DNA of 63,251 bases from CAZAQK01 sp046344715 (GCA_046344715.1 JBKDKX010000011.1:1-63251), one strand, 5' to 3'; shown: positions 1-8,368, counted from the first letter of the stretch. Translations and numbers: made by a program. The notes: generated from the sequence alone by a model not told the origin.

Positions 1-684
1 AGCGGGTGGAATGCGCCCGGCGATGGCTGCATATTTGCTATCAATCAAAATAATCCGCACTTCGCCGGTGCTCATTTCCGGCAAAAATTTCTGCACCACC
101 CACGGGTTGTTACTGCTTGCAAACAGTGTTTCCATCAGCGCACCAAAATTCGCATCATCCTGCTTCACGCGGAATATGCCATTGCCGCCATGGCCATAAA
201 ACGGCTTAATCACCACATCTTTATGCTCGGCACGGAACTCGCGGATAGATGCAATATCAGATGCAATTAAGGTCGGCGTCATGAACTGTTTTAGTTCAGT
301 GGGAAACCATTTTTCCGGCAAATTGCGCACACTTGCCGGATGATTCACCACATAGGGTTTTGGATGCACACGCTCCAGCATGTATGTGGTGGTGAGATAC
401 GCCATGTCAAACGGCGGGTCTTGTCGCAGCCACACCACATCAAAGTTTTTGATATCAACCACCGCTTCTTCGCTTAGCTCAAACCAGTGGCTTTCATCAT
501 CATGCAAGAAGGCACGGGCAGCGCGCACATAGATGCCACCCTCACGGTAAAATAATTTATCAGGTGTGTATTGCCATACTTCATAGCCACGACGCTGCGC
601 TTCCAGGCCTAACCGAAGCGTCGTGTCAGTGTGTGGATTGATGGATGCCAGCGCATCCATCTGGAGTGCGACGCGGCGTGTCAT
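1..684 (-). CDS. gshB: Glutathione synthetase, 3'-truncated by the window edge
   Basis: Joins glycine to gamma-glutamylcysteine with ATP, the last step of cytosolic glutathione synthesis. Read on the reverse strand from the ATG at 684, the protein begins MTRRVALQMDALASI. It continues with family landmarks: VVWLRQDPPFD, VNHPASVRNLPEK, then the ATP-grasp segments VVIKPFYGHGGNGIF and EVRIILIDSK. About 228 codons are present; the C-terminal ATP-grasp half lies beyond base 1. It starts 6 bases after the stop of the BON lipoprotein gene, so it is probably the last gene of the rsmI-yraN-BON-gshB run, an order common in alphaproteobacteria. The frame is open to the edge. Confidence 0.93.
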   Translation of the reverse strand, partial: MTRRVALQMDALASINPHTDTTLRLGLEAQRRGYEVWQYTPDKLFYREGGIYVRAARAFLHDDESHWFELSEEAVVDIKNFDVVWLRQDPPFDMAYLTTTYMLERVHPKPYVVNHPASVRNLPEKWFPTELKQFMTPTLIASDIASIREFRAEHKDVVIKPFYGHGGNGIFRVKQDDANFGALMETLFASSNNPWVVQKFLPEMSTGEVRIILIDSKYAAIAGRIPPA

Positions 685-690
685 GCGTAG

Positions 691-1293
691 CTACATGTCA
701 TAGCCGCGGCGTGGATCATCTTTCAGGCGCACATAGCTCACTACGCGCTGCACATAACTTGTGGTGCTTGCGATGTAGGTTGCTTTGTCGAGCTCTTCCT
801 GAGTCTGCGCGATACCCATCAGATACACCACCTGATTGACCGTGATGAGCGAATAGTTGATAGAGCGAATATCTTTGGCAAAGAGCAGGCGGCTTTTGAT
901 TTGCGTACTTATCCACACATCGCGTGCATAGTTTGCAAGGCCAGCCTTATCATTAATCTGCACTTCATTGATGACTTCTTTCACACCGCCAATTGTCCAT
1001 GCAAGACGCACGGCTTCAATCTGTGAATCGGGCTTGTCAACATTACCGGTCAGCAACACGCGGCCTTCAACAACTTTGATTTCTACGTTGGCAAGCAGAT
1101 CTTTATAATCCTGCTTTGCGTACAGGTTTTTGATTTGCACCAGAATGCTTGCATCATCCACCGCATTGCCGACAGAGCGCTCCTGCGCTACCACCACGGC
1201 AGTTTCGGTGCCAGCCCCTACAAGCAGAGGCACGCAGCCTGATGAAGCAAATGAGGCCAGTACCAGCGAACAAACAGCAAGATTTTTTTTCAT
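691..1293 (-). CDS. BON-domain lipoprotein
   Basis: Predicted outer-membrane or periplasmic lipoprotein of about 200 residues. A signal peptide (MKKNLAVCSLVLASFASSGC) ends in a lipobox-like SSGC, so the lipidated Cys would be residue 20. Two BON repeats follow, each with a conserved internal Gly: one around VEIKVVEGRVLLTGNVDKP, the other around LITVNQVVYLMGIAQTQEE. BON domains bind phospholipid surfaces in OsmY-like proteins. I chose the ATG at 1293; a GTG three codons upstream is possible. The gene overlaps the end of yraN by 4 bases and is followed closely by gshB, so it is co-transcribed. The exact role is not known. Confidence 0.85.
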   Translation of the reverse strand: MKKNLAVCSLVLASFASSGCVPLLVGAGTETAVVVAQERSVGNAVDDASILVQIKNLYAKQDYKDLLANVEIKVVEGRVLLTGNVDKPDSQIEAVRLAWTIGGVKEVINEVQINDKAGLANYARDVWISTQIKSRLLFAKDIRSINYSLITVNQVVYLMGIAQTQEELDKATYIASTTSYVQRVVSYVRLKDDPRRGYDM

Positions 1294-1670
1294 GGTCTCC
1301 ACGCGTCCTTAATATGTTTTGGCATATGCCATGGGGTTATCCAGATAACATCGAAACGTATATTAGGGCTCTGGGTACGCGCAAGTCCAGTGATTTTCTT
1401 ATCGGCGAGGGCTGCTTCCATTGCACGGCTTACGCGCATCTGTTTGTGTGGCGTAATGCTCTCTTCACAGGCTTGCATGGTTTTGCGTGCTTTTACTTCA
1501 ATCGCTACCAGTGTATTTCGTTTTATCGCAAGCACATCAATCTCGCCCATGACATTGCGGTAACGTTCAGCAATAACACTATAGCCTTTTGCACGCAGAT
1601 ACCATGCTGCCAGCTTTTCAGCATGGATACCAAAACGGTAGGATTGCTTGCGTTTATTCGTCGCTTTCAT
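1290..1670 (-). CDS. yraN: YraN family protein (UPF0102)
   Basis: 126 residues, the usual size for this family of restriction-endonuclease-fold proteins of uncertain function. The core is visible: GIHAEKLAAWYLRAKGYSVI, then MGEIDVLAIKRNTLVAIEVKARK, which carries the E-x-D...E-x-K pattern of the PD-(D/E)XK nuclease fold (Glu and Asp in GEID, Glu-Val-Lys in the next strand). The 5' end overlaps rsmI by 17 bases and the 3' end overlaps the BON gene by 4, so translation is probably coupled. The rsmI-yraN pairing is widespread in proteobacteria and supports the call. Nuclease activity is an inference from the fold. Confidence 0.93.
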   Translation of the reverse strand: MKATNKRKQSYRFGIHAEKLAAWYLRAKGYSVIAERYRNVMGEIDVLAIKRNTLVAIEVKARKTMQACEESITPHKQMRVSRAMEAALADKKITGLARTQSPNIRFDVIWITPWHMPKHIKDAWRP

Positions 1671-2517
1671 GTTTTATAATATCCAGCGCTTTTGAGTAAA
1701 TTTCCTTCCGCGCCATGCCAGTCTCTTCTGCCAGAATAGAGGCAGCTTCTTTTACGCTATGTGTTTTCAGCAGCAGGCGTAATTTATTTTCGACATCGGC
1801 AATATTTTTTTCTTCTGCCAGAGGAGGCGACACCACAATCACCACTTCGCCTTTGGGCTCTCCGTGCTTGTCATAGTAAGCAACCAGTTCTGCAAGTGTG
1901 CCGCGCCTGCATTCCTCATGCAACTTGGTGAGTTCGCGAGCTACCGCGACGCTGCGATTACCCAGCACACTGTGCATTAATGACAATGTTTTTTGCAGGC
2001 GTTTGGCCGATTCAAAAAATACCAGCGTGGCATCCACACCGTCAAGTGCGGCAAGTTCTTTTTTGCAGCCTTCCTGTTTGGGCGGGAGGAATCCGGCAAA
2101 CAAAAACCGATCCGTCGGCAAGGCAGCAAGGCAAAGTGCTGCAAGCACGCTTGATGCGCCAGGAAGGGTGGTTACGTATAGCCCTTCCGTTACAGCCTCA
2201 CGCACCAGTTTATATCCAGGGTCTGAAATAAGTGGCGTGCCCGCATCTGATATCAGTGCAACCCGTCCTCCATTTCTAATCGTATTAAAAATTTCTGGAC
2301 GGCGTTCAACCGCGTTGTGATCATTATACGAAAGGGTTAGTTTTTTTATGCCGTAATGCGACAGCAGTTTGGCTGTTACCCTTGTGTCTTCACAAGCAAT
2401 CAGGTCGGCAGTTTTAAGCACTTCCAGCGCACGCAGCGTTATGTCACCCAGATTCCCTATCGGTGTGGCGACAATATAAAGCCCGGGCGGTTGTATTTGA
2501 CTGGCAAGTGGTTTCAC
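1654..2517 (-). CDS. rsmI: 16S rRNA (cytidine(1402)-2'-O)-methyltransferase RsmI
   Basis: Methylates the ribose of C1402 in the decoding centre of 16S rRNA with S-adenosylmethionine. The 287-residue protein has the tetrapyrrole-methylase fold: GLYIVATPIGNLGDITLRA at residues 12-30, ACEDTRVT, the LISDAGTPLISDPGYKLV loop that binds AdoMet, and LPGASSVLAAL. Length matches the family. It is the first gene of a leftward operon and is divergent from the LppC-like gene, with a 50 base gap that must hold both promoters. Confidence 0.96.
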   Translation of the reverse strand: MKPLASQIQPPGLYIVATPIGNLGDITLRALEVLKTADLIACEDTRVTAKLLSHYGIKKLTLSYNDHNAVERRPEIFNTIRNGGRVALISDAGTPLISDPGYKLVREAVTEGLYVTTLPGASSVLAALCLAALPTDRFLFAGFLPPKQEGCKKELAALDGVDATLVFFESAKRLQKTLSLMHSVLGNRSVAVARELTKLHEECRRGTLAELVAYYDKHGEPKGEVVIVVSPPLAEEKNIADVENKLRLLLKTHSVKEAASILAEETGMARKEIYSKALDIIKHESDE

Positions 2518-2567
2518 AGTAGCTTTCCTGTATTATTTTTTCACACTATAGCGTGTTGGTTCTTCTC

Positions 2568-3818
2568 ATGAAACGTTCTTTATTCGCCCTGCTTTCCGTA
2601 ACGCTTATTGCGGTTGCTTCCTGTGCTCCGCCAACAAAGCCAAGCACTAAAGTTGTAAAACCAGTGCGTTCAAACGATACGCCGGTGATGCAGTCAGAAA
2701 ATCCTATTTCCTCTCGAGGCGTCATTGCACCTGGTACGCCCGCTATCAAAGTTGCACTGCTTGTGCCGCTTTCCGGTGATTCACTTGCGGTAGGCAATGC
2801 CATGATGGATGCCGCCAACATGGCACTTTATGATAGTTATTTATCCGTGCCCTCCGAACAGATTCGTTCGCAAATTATTTTGCTGCCAAAAGATACCGGA
2901 AGCACCGCGGCTGATGCGCCACGTGTAGCACGGCAGGCTCTTGAACAGGGCGCAACCTTTGTCATCGGGCCATTGTTCAGCCAGTCTGTATTGCAGGTGC
3001 AGCCCATTACGCAGGCGGCGGGGGTTCCAATGCTCACCTTCTCGAATACTAAGGAAATTGCAAAACCAGACACTTTTATCTTTGGCTTCTTGCCAGAGCA
3101 ACAGGTGCAGCGCGTGGCAGATTATGCCTTTTTACATAATCTTCGCCGTGTAGCACTGCTTGCGCCTAACGATGCCTATGGCCAGAAAATTCAGGAAAGC
3201 CTTACCAACATATACGGCAAGAAAGGCGGCGCCGTTACCCCGATAGAATTATATGCCCCAAGCCCAGCAAATATAGATGCTGCGGTGGCGCGCCTTGCTT
3301 CGTATAATGACGCCAATCAGGATCAGGCGTTTCAGGCGATTTTTGTGGCAGATGGTGGCATGCAAATGAAAAATATCATCAGCTCTATCAAAAAAACCAA
3401 TATTGACCTCAGCAAAATTAAATTGCTTGGCACCGGCCTGTGGGATGATCCGGAAATGTCCAAAATGCCGGAAATGCATGGTGCATGGTTTTCCAGTTCC
3501 CCGCCGGATATTTCCCGCGCTTTTGAGCACCGTTTCAAGGTTATCTATGGTTACAAACCCATCCGTCTGGCAAGTCTTGCTTACGATGCCGTATCATGGA
3601 TCACGCAGCTGACCATGAATAATCCAAATGCCATAATAGATATGCAGGCTCTTACCAGTCCTGAAGGATATCTATCACCCACTAACGGTCTGGTGCGCCT
3701 GAATAAAGATGGCACAAACGACCGCAAACTTGCGATTATGGAAGTAACGCCTTCTGGTTTCCGTGTGATAGAACCTGCGCCAAAAACCTTTGACCCGCCA
3801 GGAATTGAATTAGAGTAG
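2568..3818 (+). CDS. LppC/LpoA-like periplasmic lipoprotein (penicillin-binding protein activator family)
   Basis: Starts MKRSLFALLSVTLIAVASC; the lipobox VASC gives a lipidated Cys at residue 19. The rest has the type I periplasmic-binding fold related to branched-chain amino acid receptors: IKVALLVPLSGDSLAVGNAMMDAANMA, GATFVIGPLFSQ, VPMLTFSNT, RRVALLAPNDAYGQK. In gammaproteobacteria the related LpoA activates a peptidoglycan synthase; in alphaproteobacteria this gene sits beside rsmI as here. A role in cell-wall synthesis is inference from the family. The ATG at 2568 is preferred to the GTG at 2553 because it gives a clean signal peptide. The end overlaps the convergent hemW by 9 bases. Confidence 0.85.
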   Translation: MKRSLFALLSVTLIAVASCAPPTKPSTKVVKPVRSNDTPVMQSENPISSRGVIAPGTPAIKVALLVPLSGDSLAVGNAMMDAANMALYDSYLSVPSEQIRSQIILLPKDTGSTAADAPRVARQALEQGATFVIGPLFSQSVLQVQPITQAAGVPMLTFSNTKEIAKPDTFIFGFLPEQQVQRVADYAFLHNLRRVALLAPNDAYGQKIQESLTNIYGKKGGAVTPIELYAPSPANIDAAVARLASYNDANQDQAFQAIFVADGGMQMKNIISSIKKTNIDLSKIKLLGTGLWDDPEMSKMPEMHGAWFSSSPPDISRAFEHRFKVIYGYKPIRLASLAYDAVSWITQLTMNNPNAIIDMQALTSPEGYLSPTNGLVRLNKDGTNDRKLAIMEVTPSGFRVIEPAPKTFDPPGIELE

Positions 3819-5021
3819 TTCAGCGGTAAGCCTGTTGAGCACCAGCCTGCCTTTGAGCGTGGCCTGCAGTTTATCGGGTGTATTTTCCAGCAAGCCTTCA
3901 CGCACAAAAAGTTCTCGTTTTTTTGTGTTTATTGTGCCGTGTAATGCTGTAGCATCAACGCCCTCAACCAGCCGAAGTCCCATCATCAATCGCTCTTCGG
4001 CTTCGTGTTGGGGCGTTATGCTATCCCATACCTCAACAGCGTTTCCTTTGCCCTCAACTGCTTCCAGCCAACGCTCCGGACTTTTAATAGTTTGGGTTGC
4101 AATTTTACCCCGCACTTGTTGCGGGGTCTGGTTATCTATTGCTACCGGACCCCGCCATTCGGCGGGGCTTATCCGCCCATGTGCGCCTGGACCGATGCCG
4201 ATATAATCCTGATATTTCCAGTAGGCGATATTATGCCGACTTTCATGGCCTGGTTTCGCATAGTTGGATACTTCATACGCGGGCAGGCCATGCGCCGCCA
4301 TCACCTCTTCCGTAAGTCTGTATAAGGCTTCTGATGTTTCTTCATCCGGCAGGGTGAATTTACCCTTGGCGTAGGCGTGATGGAAGGCTGTGTTTTCTTC
4401 AATGGTGAGTTGATACAAAGAAAGATGCGTGCCAGCCAGTTTCAATGCCTCTTTTAATTCCTGTCCCCACGTTGCTACGGTCTGGTTTGGCCGTGCGTAA
4501 ATCAGATCAAACGAATAGCGTGCAAATGTTTTGCGCGCCAACTCAATGGCGGCGAGCGCTTCTTTCGCAGAATGGCCACGGCCCAGAAACTGCAATTCTT
4601 TATCGTCAAACGATTGCACACCGAGCGAAACACGGTTGATGCCCGCTTGTGCAAAATTCGGGAACGTATGGGTTTCAACTGAAGTAGGATTTGCCTCCAG
4701 TGTAATTTCAATATCGTCCGTAACTGGCCATAATGCTTTCACCCGTGCAATGAGGGCACCAGCCGTTTCTGGTGGCATAAGGGAGGGGGTGCCACCACCA
4801 AAGAAAATGCTGGCAACCACTCTATCTGGCACATGCGAGGCCATATAATCAAGCTCAGCAAGCAGGGCATCGCGCCAGCGTTTCTGGTCGACTGAATCGC
4901 GCACATGGCTGTTGAAATCGCAATACGGGCATTTGGATTTACAAAACGGCCAGTGTATGTAGATGGCTAATAAACCCCGCGCTTGTCGCGGGGTCTGGTT
5001 TATGGATATAATGTCGGTCAT
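3810..5021 (-). CDS. hemW: HemW-like radical SAM protein carrying two palindromic-repeat insertions
   Basis: Radical SAM protein of the HemN/HemW group, thought to handle haem rather than act as coproporphyrinogen oxidase. The cluster motif CKSKCPYC is at residues 27-34 (Cys 27, 31, 34), followed by FFGGGTPSLM and the C-terminal HemW domain (EERLMMGLRLVEGVD). The ATG at 5021 is inside a palindromic repeat, so residues 8-16 (NQTPRQARG) are repeat-encoded and precede the usual family start LLAIYIHWPF. A complete second copy lies in frame near residues 284-305, between GPGAHGR and the SPERWLEAVE segment. In relatives these two blocks are separated by only a short variable stretch. An ATG at 5171 upstream is less likely because it would translate the whole repeat and beyond. 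Confidence 0.92.
   Translation of the reverse strand: MTDIISINQTPRQARGLLAIYIHWPFCKSKCPYCDFNSHVRDSVDQKRWRDALLAELDYMASHVPDRVVASIFFGGGTPSLMPPETAGALIARVKALWPVTDDIEITLEANPTSVETHTFPNFAQAGINRVSLGVQSFDDKELQFLGRGHSAKEALAAIELARKTFARYSFDLIYARPNQTVATWGQELKEALKLAGTHLSLYQLTIEENTAFHHAYAKGKFTLPDEETSEALYRLTEEVMAAHGLPAYEVSNYAKPGHESRHNIAYWKYQDYIGIGPGAHGRISPAEWRGPVAIDNQTPQQVRGKIATQTIKSPERWLEAVEGKGNAVEVWDSITPQHEAEERLMMGLRLVEGVDATALHGTINTKKRELFVREGLLENTPDKLQATLKGRLVLNRLTAELL
4107..4170. repeat. Nested palindromic element, copy 1 (inside hemW, in frame)
   Basis: 64 bases with two facing arms. The left arm is a hairpin, ACCCCGCACTTGTTGCGGGG, followed by TCTGGT. The right arm starts ACCGGACC and forms a hairpin on CCCCGCCATTCGGCGGGG. 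The arms are inverted copies, so the whole unit is a palindrome made of palindromes, with only about 11 bases between them. On the hemW strand it is read without a stop as ISPAEWRGPVAIDNQTPQQV plus RG. This is the most compact of the four copies. Confidence 0.9.
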
Positions 5022-5083
5022 GAATATAGCGTTTATACTATTGGGGCAGACAATACCAGACCCCGCCATGCGGCGGGGCTTGG
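4974..5083. repeat. Nested palindromic element, copy 2 (hemW start / divergent gene leader)
   Basis: Left arm 4974-4999 (ACCCCGCGCTTGTCGCGGGG then TCTGGT), right arm 5055-5083 (ACCAGA then CCCCGCCATGCGGCGGGG), with a 55 base AT-richer centre. The centre contains the hemW ATG (5019-5021, reverse strand). The right arm ends one base before the ATG at 5085 of the next gene, so one element makes up the entire divergent control region. On the plus strand the centre contains TATAAT at 5007-5012, with TTGTCG 18 bases upstream in the left arm. That is a possible promoter provided by the element, but it is unproven. Confidence 0.88.
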
Positions 5084-5084
5084 T

Positions 5085-5924
5085 ATGAAACTCTCCCAAG
5101 CCGAACAAGACCAGCTCACCAGCCTGCTTACCCGCCTCTATCAGGAGCTGTGCGAGATTGAGACCCAGCATGAATTACTGGCAGGTGAGGGGGATTTCCG
5201 CCCGCGCATTGATTATTTCCATGATGCCATCCGTGCTTTCTTTTTGCATGATGCCGCAGCGCTGGAAGATGGTGGGCGCTTAAATGTCGAAAATCTAGCC
5301 TATGACTTAAGCTGCCTGCGTTATTTGCAGGAAAAACCGCTTTCTTCCTTCAAGCCGCAAGGCCAAAGCCACTCTCCAAAAACTGATTTGGTAGAAATAA
5401 GTCAACTACCTACGGCGAAGCAACCAAGGCCGGATCGCGCCACGCGTGAGCGTATTTCAGAGCTTTATCAGCATTATGCCGTGCTGTTTGCTGCCCTGCT
5501 TAAACCTGTGGCCGACAAGGATTTTCTGCAACGCACGGATGAGCTGAACCATGACGTAAAAGAAATCAATAACGTCATTTCGCAGATACAAGGTAACAAA
5601 GGCATGGCGGCTATAAACGAAGCCGTGCAACATGTCGAAGACCCACAACTCAGAGGCGAGCTGATGGCCTTCATCCAACATGGCGGCCTAAAACAAAAAG
5701 AACAAATAAATAAATTAATACAATATCTTAAAAATCAAAAAACCAAACGCGATACCGCCATTAAACATATTGATAAAGCCCATATGCAATACGCCACCAC
5801 CCAGCTCGCCGTATATGAAGAGTCCAAAGACCTGATAAAGAATCTGGCCAGCAAAGGCATGAATTTAGTGGGTAAATTCGTAGAATCCTCCATCAGCCAG
5901 ACTCGTCGGGAAATGGGGCGGTAA
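5085..5924 (+). CDS. Hypothetical protein, helical, probable coiled coil
   Basis: 279 residues beginning MKLSQAEQDQLTSLLTRLYQELCEIE. I do not recognise a family. The sequence is rich in Glu, Lys, Gln, Leu and Ala. It has long stretches with heptad-like hydrophobic spacing (residues 1-30, 125-170 and 190-235, the last with LKQKEQINKLIQYLKNQKTK), no signal peptide and no membrane segment, so it is likely a cytosolic helical protein. The start is immediately after a palindromic repeat (copy 2) and the stop is three bases before copy 3, so the gene is bracketed by repeats. An ATG-like start further upstream would translate the repeat. A two-component pair follows downstream, but nothing in the sequence links their functions. 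Confidence 0.75.
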   Translation: MKLSQAEQDQLTSLLTRLYQELCEIETQHELLAGEGDFRPRIDYFHDAIRAFFLHDAAALEDGGRLNVENLAYDLSCLRYLQEKPLSSFKPQGQSHSPKTDLVEISQLPTAKQPRPDRATRERISELYQHYAVLFAALLKPVADKDFLQRTDELNHDVKEINNVISQIQGNKGMAAINEAVQHVEDPQLRGELMAFIQHGGLKQKEQINKLIQYLKNQKTKRDTAIKHIDKAHMQYATTQLAVYEESKDLIKNLASKGMNLVGKFVESSISQTRREMGR

Positions 5925-5927
5925 TTA

Positions 5928-6022
5928 TCCCCACATTTATTGCGGGGTCTGGTATAGACATATAGAAAATATTGTCTATTTTATACCCCTAACATAACCG
6001 TACCCCGCGACGAGCGCGGGGA
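5928..6022. repeat. Nested palindromic element, copy 3 (upstream of the response regulator)
   Basis: Left arm 5928-5953 (CCCCACATTTATTGCGGGG then TCTGGT; one arm base degenerate), right arm around 5996-6022 (ACCGTA then CCCCGCGACGAGCGCGGGG). The centre carries its own inverted repeat, AGACATATAG...TATTGTCT. The right arm ends 10 bases before the response-regulator ATG at 6032, so its GGGGA may serve as part of the ribosome binding site. This copy has diverged more than the others. Confidence 0.8.
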
Positions 6023-6031
6023 TTGGACACT

Positions 6032-6703
6032 ATGAAACTACTACTCATCGAAGACGACAAGGAATCCGCAAAATACCTGCTAAAAGGTCTGCGCGAGCAA
6101 GGTTATGTAGCAGATCATGCGGAATCCGGCAAAGATGGCCTCTTCATGGCAGCATCAGAGAAATACGACGCCATGATTATCGACCGCATGGTGCCTGAGG
6201 TGGATGGCGTCACCATCATCCAGACACTGCGCGCCTCCGGCAATGAAACGCCCATTATTATTCTGACTGCGCTGGACAAGGTAGAAGAGCGCGTGAAAGG
6301 CCTGAAGGCCGGTGCCGATGATTATCTGGCAAAGCCCTATTCATTCACCGAGCTGGTCGCCCGCATTGAAACCATCACCCGCCGCAAATCCGGCACCAAA
6401 GCAGTAACCAAGCTGGAATGTGGCGACCTTGAGCTGGATTTACTCACACGCTCGGTAAAACGCAGCGGTAAAGATATTGACTTACAGGCGCGTGAATTTG
6501 CGCTGCTGGAATTCCTCATGCGCAACTCCGGCACGGTGGTGACGCGCACCATGCTGCTTGAGCATGTGTGGGATTATAATTTTGACCCACAGACTAATGT
6601 GATTGACGTGCATATTTCCCGCCTGCGCCAGAAGGTGGATAAGGGCTTCGATAAAAGCATGATCCAGACCTTGCGGGGTGCGGGATATAAATTGGTGGCG
6701 TAA
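6032..6703 (+). CDS. OmpR-family response regulator
   Basis: DNA-binding partner of the kinase that starts at the next base. The receiver domain is at residues 1-115: MKLLLIEDDKESA (acidic pair at 8-9), phosphoacceptor Asp51 in AMIIDRMVPEVDG, switch Thr in ILTALDK, conserved Lys in YLAKPYS. The winged-helix domain fills residues 125-224, ending IDVHISRLRQKVDKG and MIQTLRGAGYKLVA. I chose the ATG at 6032; a TTG at 6023 adds only three residues and overlaps repeat copy 3. The target genes cannot be told from the sequence. Confidence 0.93.
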   Translation: MKLLLIEDDKESAKYLLKGLREQGYVADHAESGKDGLFMAASEKYDAMIIDRMVPEVDGVTIIQTLRASGNETPIIILTALDKVEERVKGLKAGADDYLAKPYSFTELVARIETITRRKSGTKAVTKLECGDLELDLLTRSVKRSGKDIDLQAREFALLEFLMRNSGTVVTRTMLLEHVWDYNFDPQTNVIDVHISRLRQKVDKGFDKSMIQTLRGAGYKLVA

Positions 6704-8101
6704 GTGGCTACTGAGTCCAAACTCGCCCGAACCGTAAAGACTTTCACCTTCCGCTTAGCACTTGTCTATGTGGGTTTGTTTTCGCTTTCGGTTATTATCC
6801 TGTTTGCGTTCATATATACGTTTGCGATGAAATATATCGCCGATCAGGTGGAAGATTCCATCCGTGGCCAGTATTTTTACCTGCTGAATGAATATCGCGA
6901 CCGTGGCTCAGAAGGTCTCGAAGACAGTATAAAACAGCTCATCGCCAATGACCCAGAAGGTACAGAAATTTACCTGATAGTGAATAAGGACTATGAAAAA
7001 TTAGCCGGAAACCTGAACGAATGGCCAATGAACGCCACACGTGTTTCGCGTTTTGAAAAAGAAGGCGAGTGGGTAAAATTTTTCATTGTCGATAGTCGCG
7101 GCAAACCAAGTGGTATTGAGGTGAGTGCCATTACCATACCACTGTCAAAATGGCGGTATTTACTGGTTGGGCAAAGCACACAAAATAAACAAAAAGTAGA
7201 ACAGACCATTGCACAAACCTTCTGGGCGAGCCTGCTGCTTACCTTTGTGATGGCGTTTATCGGCGCACTCATCATGACCAGAAGCGTTATTGGACGTCTA
7301 AGTATTATCAACCGTTCCGCGGATCGTATCATGCGCGGTAATTTATCTGTGCGTATTCCATTCACCAAAGGCGGTGATGAGTTTGATGAGCTTTCATCAA
7401 ACTTAAACCGTATGCTGGACACCACCCAGAACCTGCTGGAATCACTCTCGCAATTTGCCAATAATATCGCGCATGATCTGCGCAGCCCACTCAACCGCGT
7501 GATTAACCGGCTGGATGCGGGGATGCGCGGGATGCAGCCGTCGAATCCGTCGTATATTTTGCTTGAACAGAATATTCGTGACCTTGAAGAGCTGGTCGCC
7601 ACCTTCAACTCCATCCTTAAAATTTCAGAGCTGGAAGCCAACACTGAATTCCGCCAGTTTGAACCGTGCGATTTGCGGAAAATTTTATCCGGCATCGTTG
7701 AATTTTATGAACCTTACGCAGCAGAAAAAAATATCCACCTGCACTGCGAACTTCCTGAGCGCTCTATTATCAACGGTGAAAAAAACCTGCTTTCACAAGC
7801 CTTCGCAAACCTGATTGATAACGCACTTAAATTCACCCCTGTGCGTGGCGTGATTTCTGTTACCTGTACCGAACAGGCGGATGTTATCGAAGTAAGCATC
7901 GCCGATAGCGGGGAAGGCATTCCTAAAGAATATCACGGCAAGGTATTTGAAAAATTCTTCCGCATGGAGCAAAGCCGCCACACCAAAGGCAATGGGCTGG
8001 GACTTTCCATGGTGGCCGCAGTGGCACGTATTCATGATGCCTCTATTATCCTTGATGATAATAATCCTGGGCTAAAGGTAACGCTGCGCTTTGCGAAATA
8101 A
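6704..8101 (+). CDS. Sensor histidine kinase, two membrane spans
   Basis: 465 residues starting at a GTG directly after the stop of the regulator gene, so the two are translated together. Membrane segments at about 18-40 and 174-193 flank a periplasmic sensor of roughly 130 residues. A HAMP domain follows, then the dimerisation helix with His257 in NNIAHDLRSPLNRV. The ATPase domain shows the N box LIDNALKF, the G1 box DSGEGIPKEY, and the G2 box GNGLGLSMVAAV. It autophosphorylates His257 and passes the phosphate to Asp51 of the regulator. The signal sensed is unknown. Confidence 0.93.
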   Translation: MATESKLARTVKTFTFRLALVYVGLFSLSVIILFAFIYTFAMKYIADQVEDSIRGQYFYLLNEYRDRGSEGLEDSIKQLIANDPEGTEIYLIVNKDYEKLAGNLNEWPMNATRVSRFEKEGEWVKFFIVDSRGKPSGIEVSAITIPLSKWRYLLVGQSTQNKQKVEQTIAQTFWASLLLTFVMAFIGALIMTRSVIGRLSIINRSADRIMRGNLSVRIPFTKGGDEFDELSSNLNRMLDTTQNLLESLSQFANNIAHDLRSPLNRVINRLDAGMRGMQPSNPSYILLEQNIRDLEELVATFNSILKISELEANTEFRQFEPCDLRKILSGIVEFYEPYAAEKNIHLHCELPERSIINGEKNLLSQAFANLIDNALKFTPVRGVISVTCTEQADVIEVSIADSGEGIPKEYHGKVFEKFFRMEQSRHTKGNGLGLSMVAAVARIHDASIILDDNNPGLKVTLRFAK

Positions 8102-8180
8102 TCAGACTAATTCGAGCCTATATTTATAGAGATACCCGTTCGATAAACACACCGGAAGGGGTAAAAAATATTTTGTTTTT

Positions 8181-8344
8181 TGTTATTCTGAGGCATAGCC
8201 GAAGAATGTTTTATAAGATCCCTCACTTCGTTCAGGATGACAAGTATAGCTGGATTGCTTCGTCGTAAATACTCCTCGTAATGACGGACACACTATATAT
8301 TCCGCTTGGCTTGTCCAAGGCGAGTCGCTACGCTCGCAAAGACG
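8181..8344. repeat. Mosaic of dispersed intergenic repeats
   Basis: This 267 base gap between the kinase and bdhA has no gene. It contains three repeat-like blocks in a row. At 8181-8243 is a block ending CTTCACTTCGTTCAGGATGACA-like (actual CCTCACTTCGTTCAGGATGACA split over 8220-8241), which recurs at 45169-45221. At 8251-8286 is GGATTGCTTCGTCG with CCTCGTAATGACG. At 8305-8344 is GTCCAAGGCGAGTCGCTACG. These match by eye the GTCATT...AATGACG type of small repeats seen in many bacterial genomes. A ribosome binding site, AGGAG, follows for bdhA. Confidence 0.65.
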
Positions 8345-8368
8345 TAAAAAAAATCAGGAGTACGTACC

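Noticed and set aside
3835..4325. Plus-strand open frames across hemW (123 and 106 codons)
   Set aside because: They are opposite-strand shadows of hemW with no ribosome binding site or family match.
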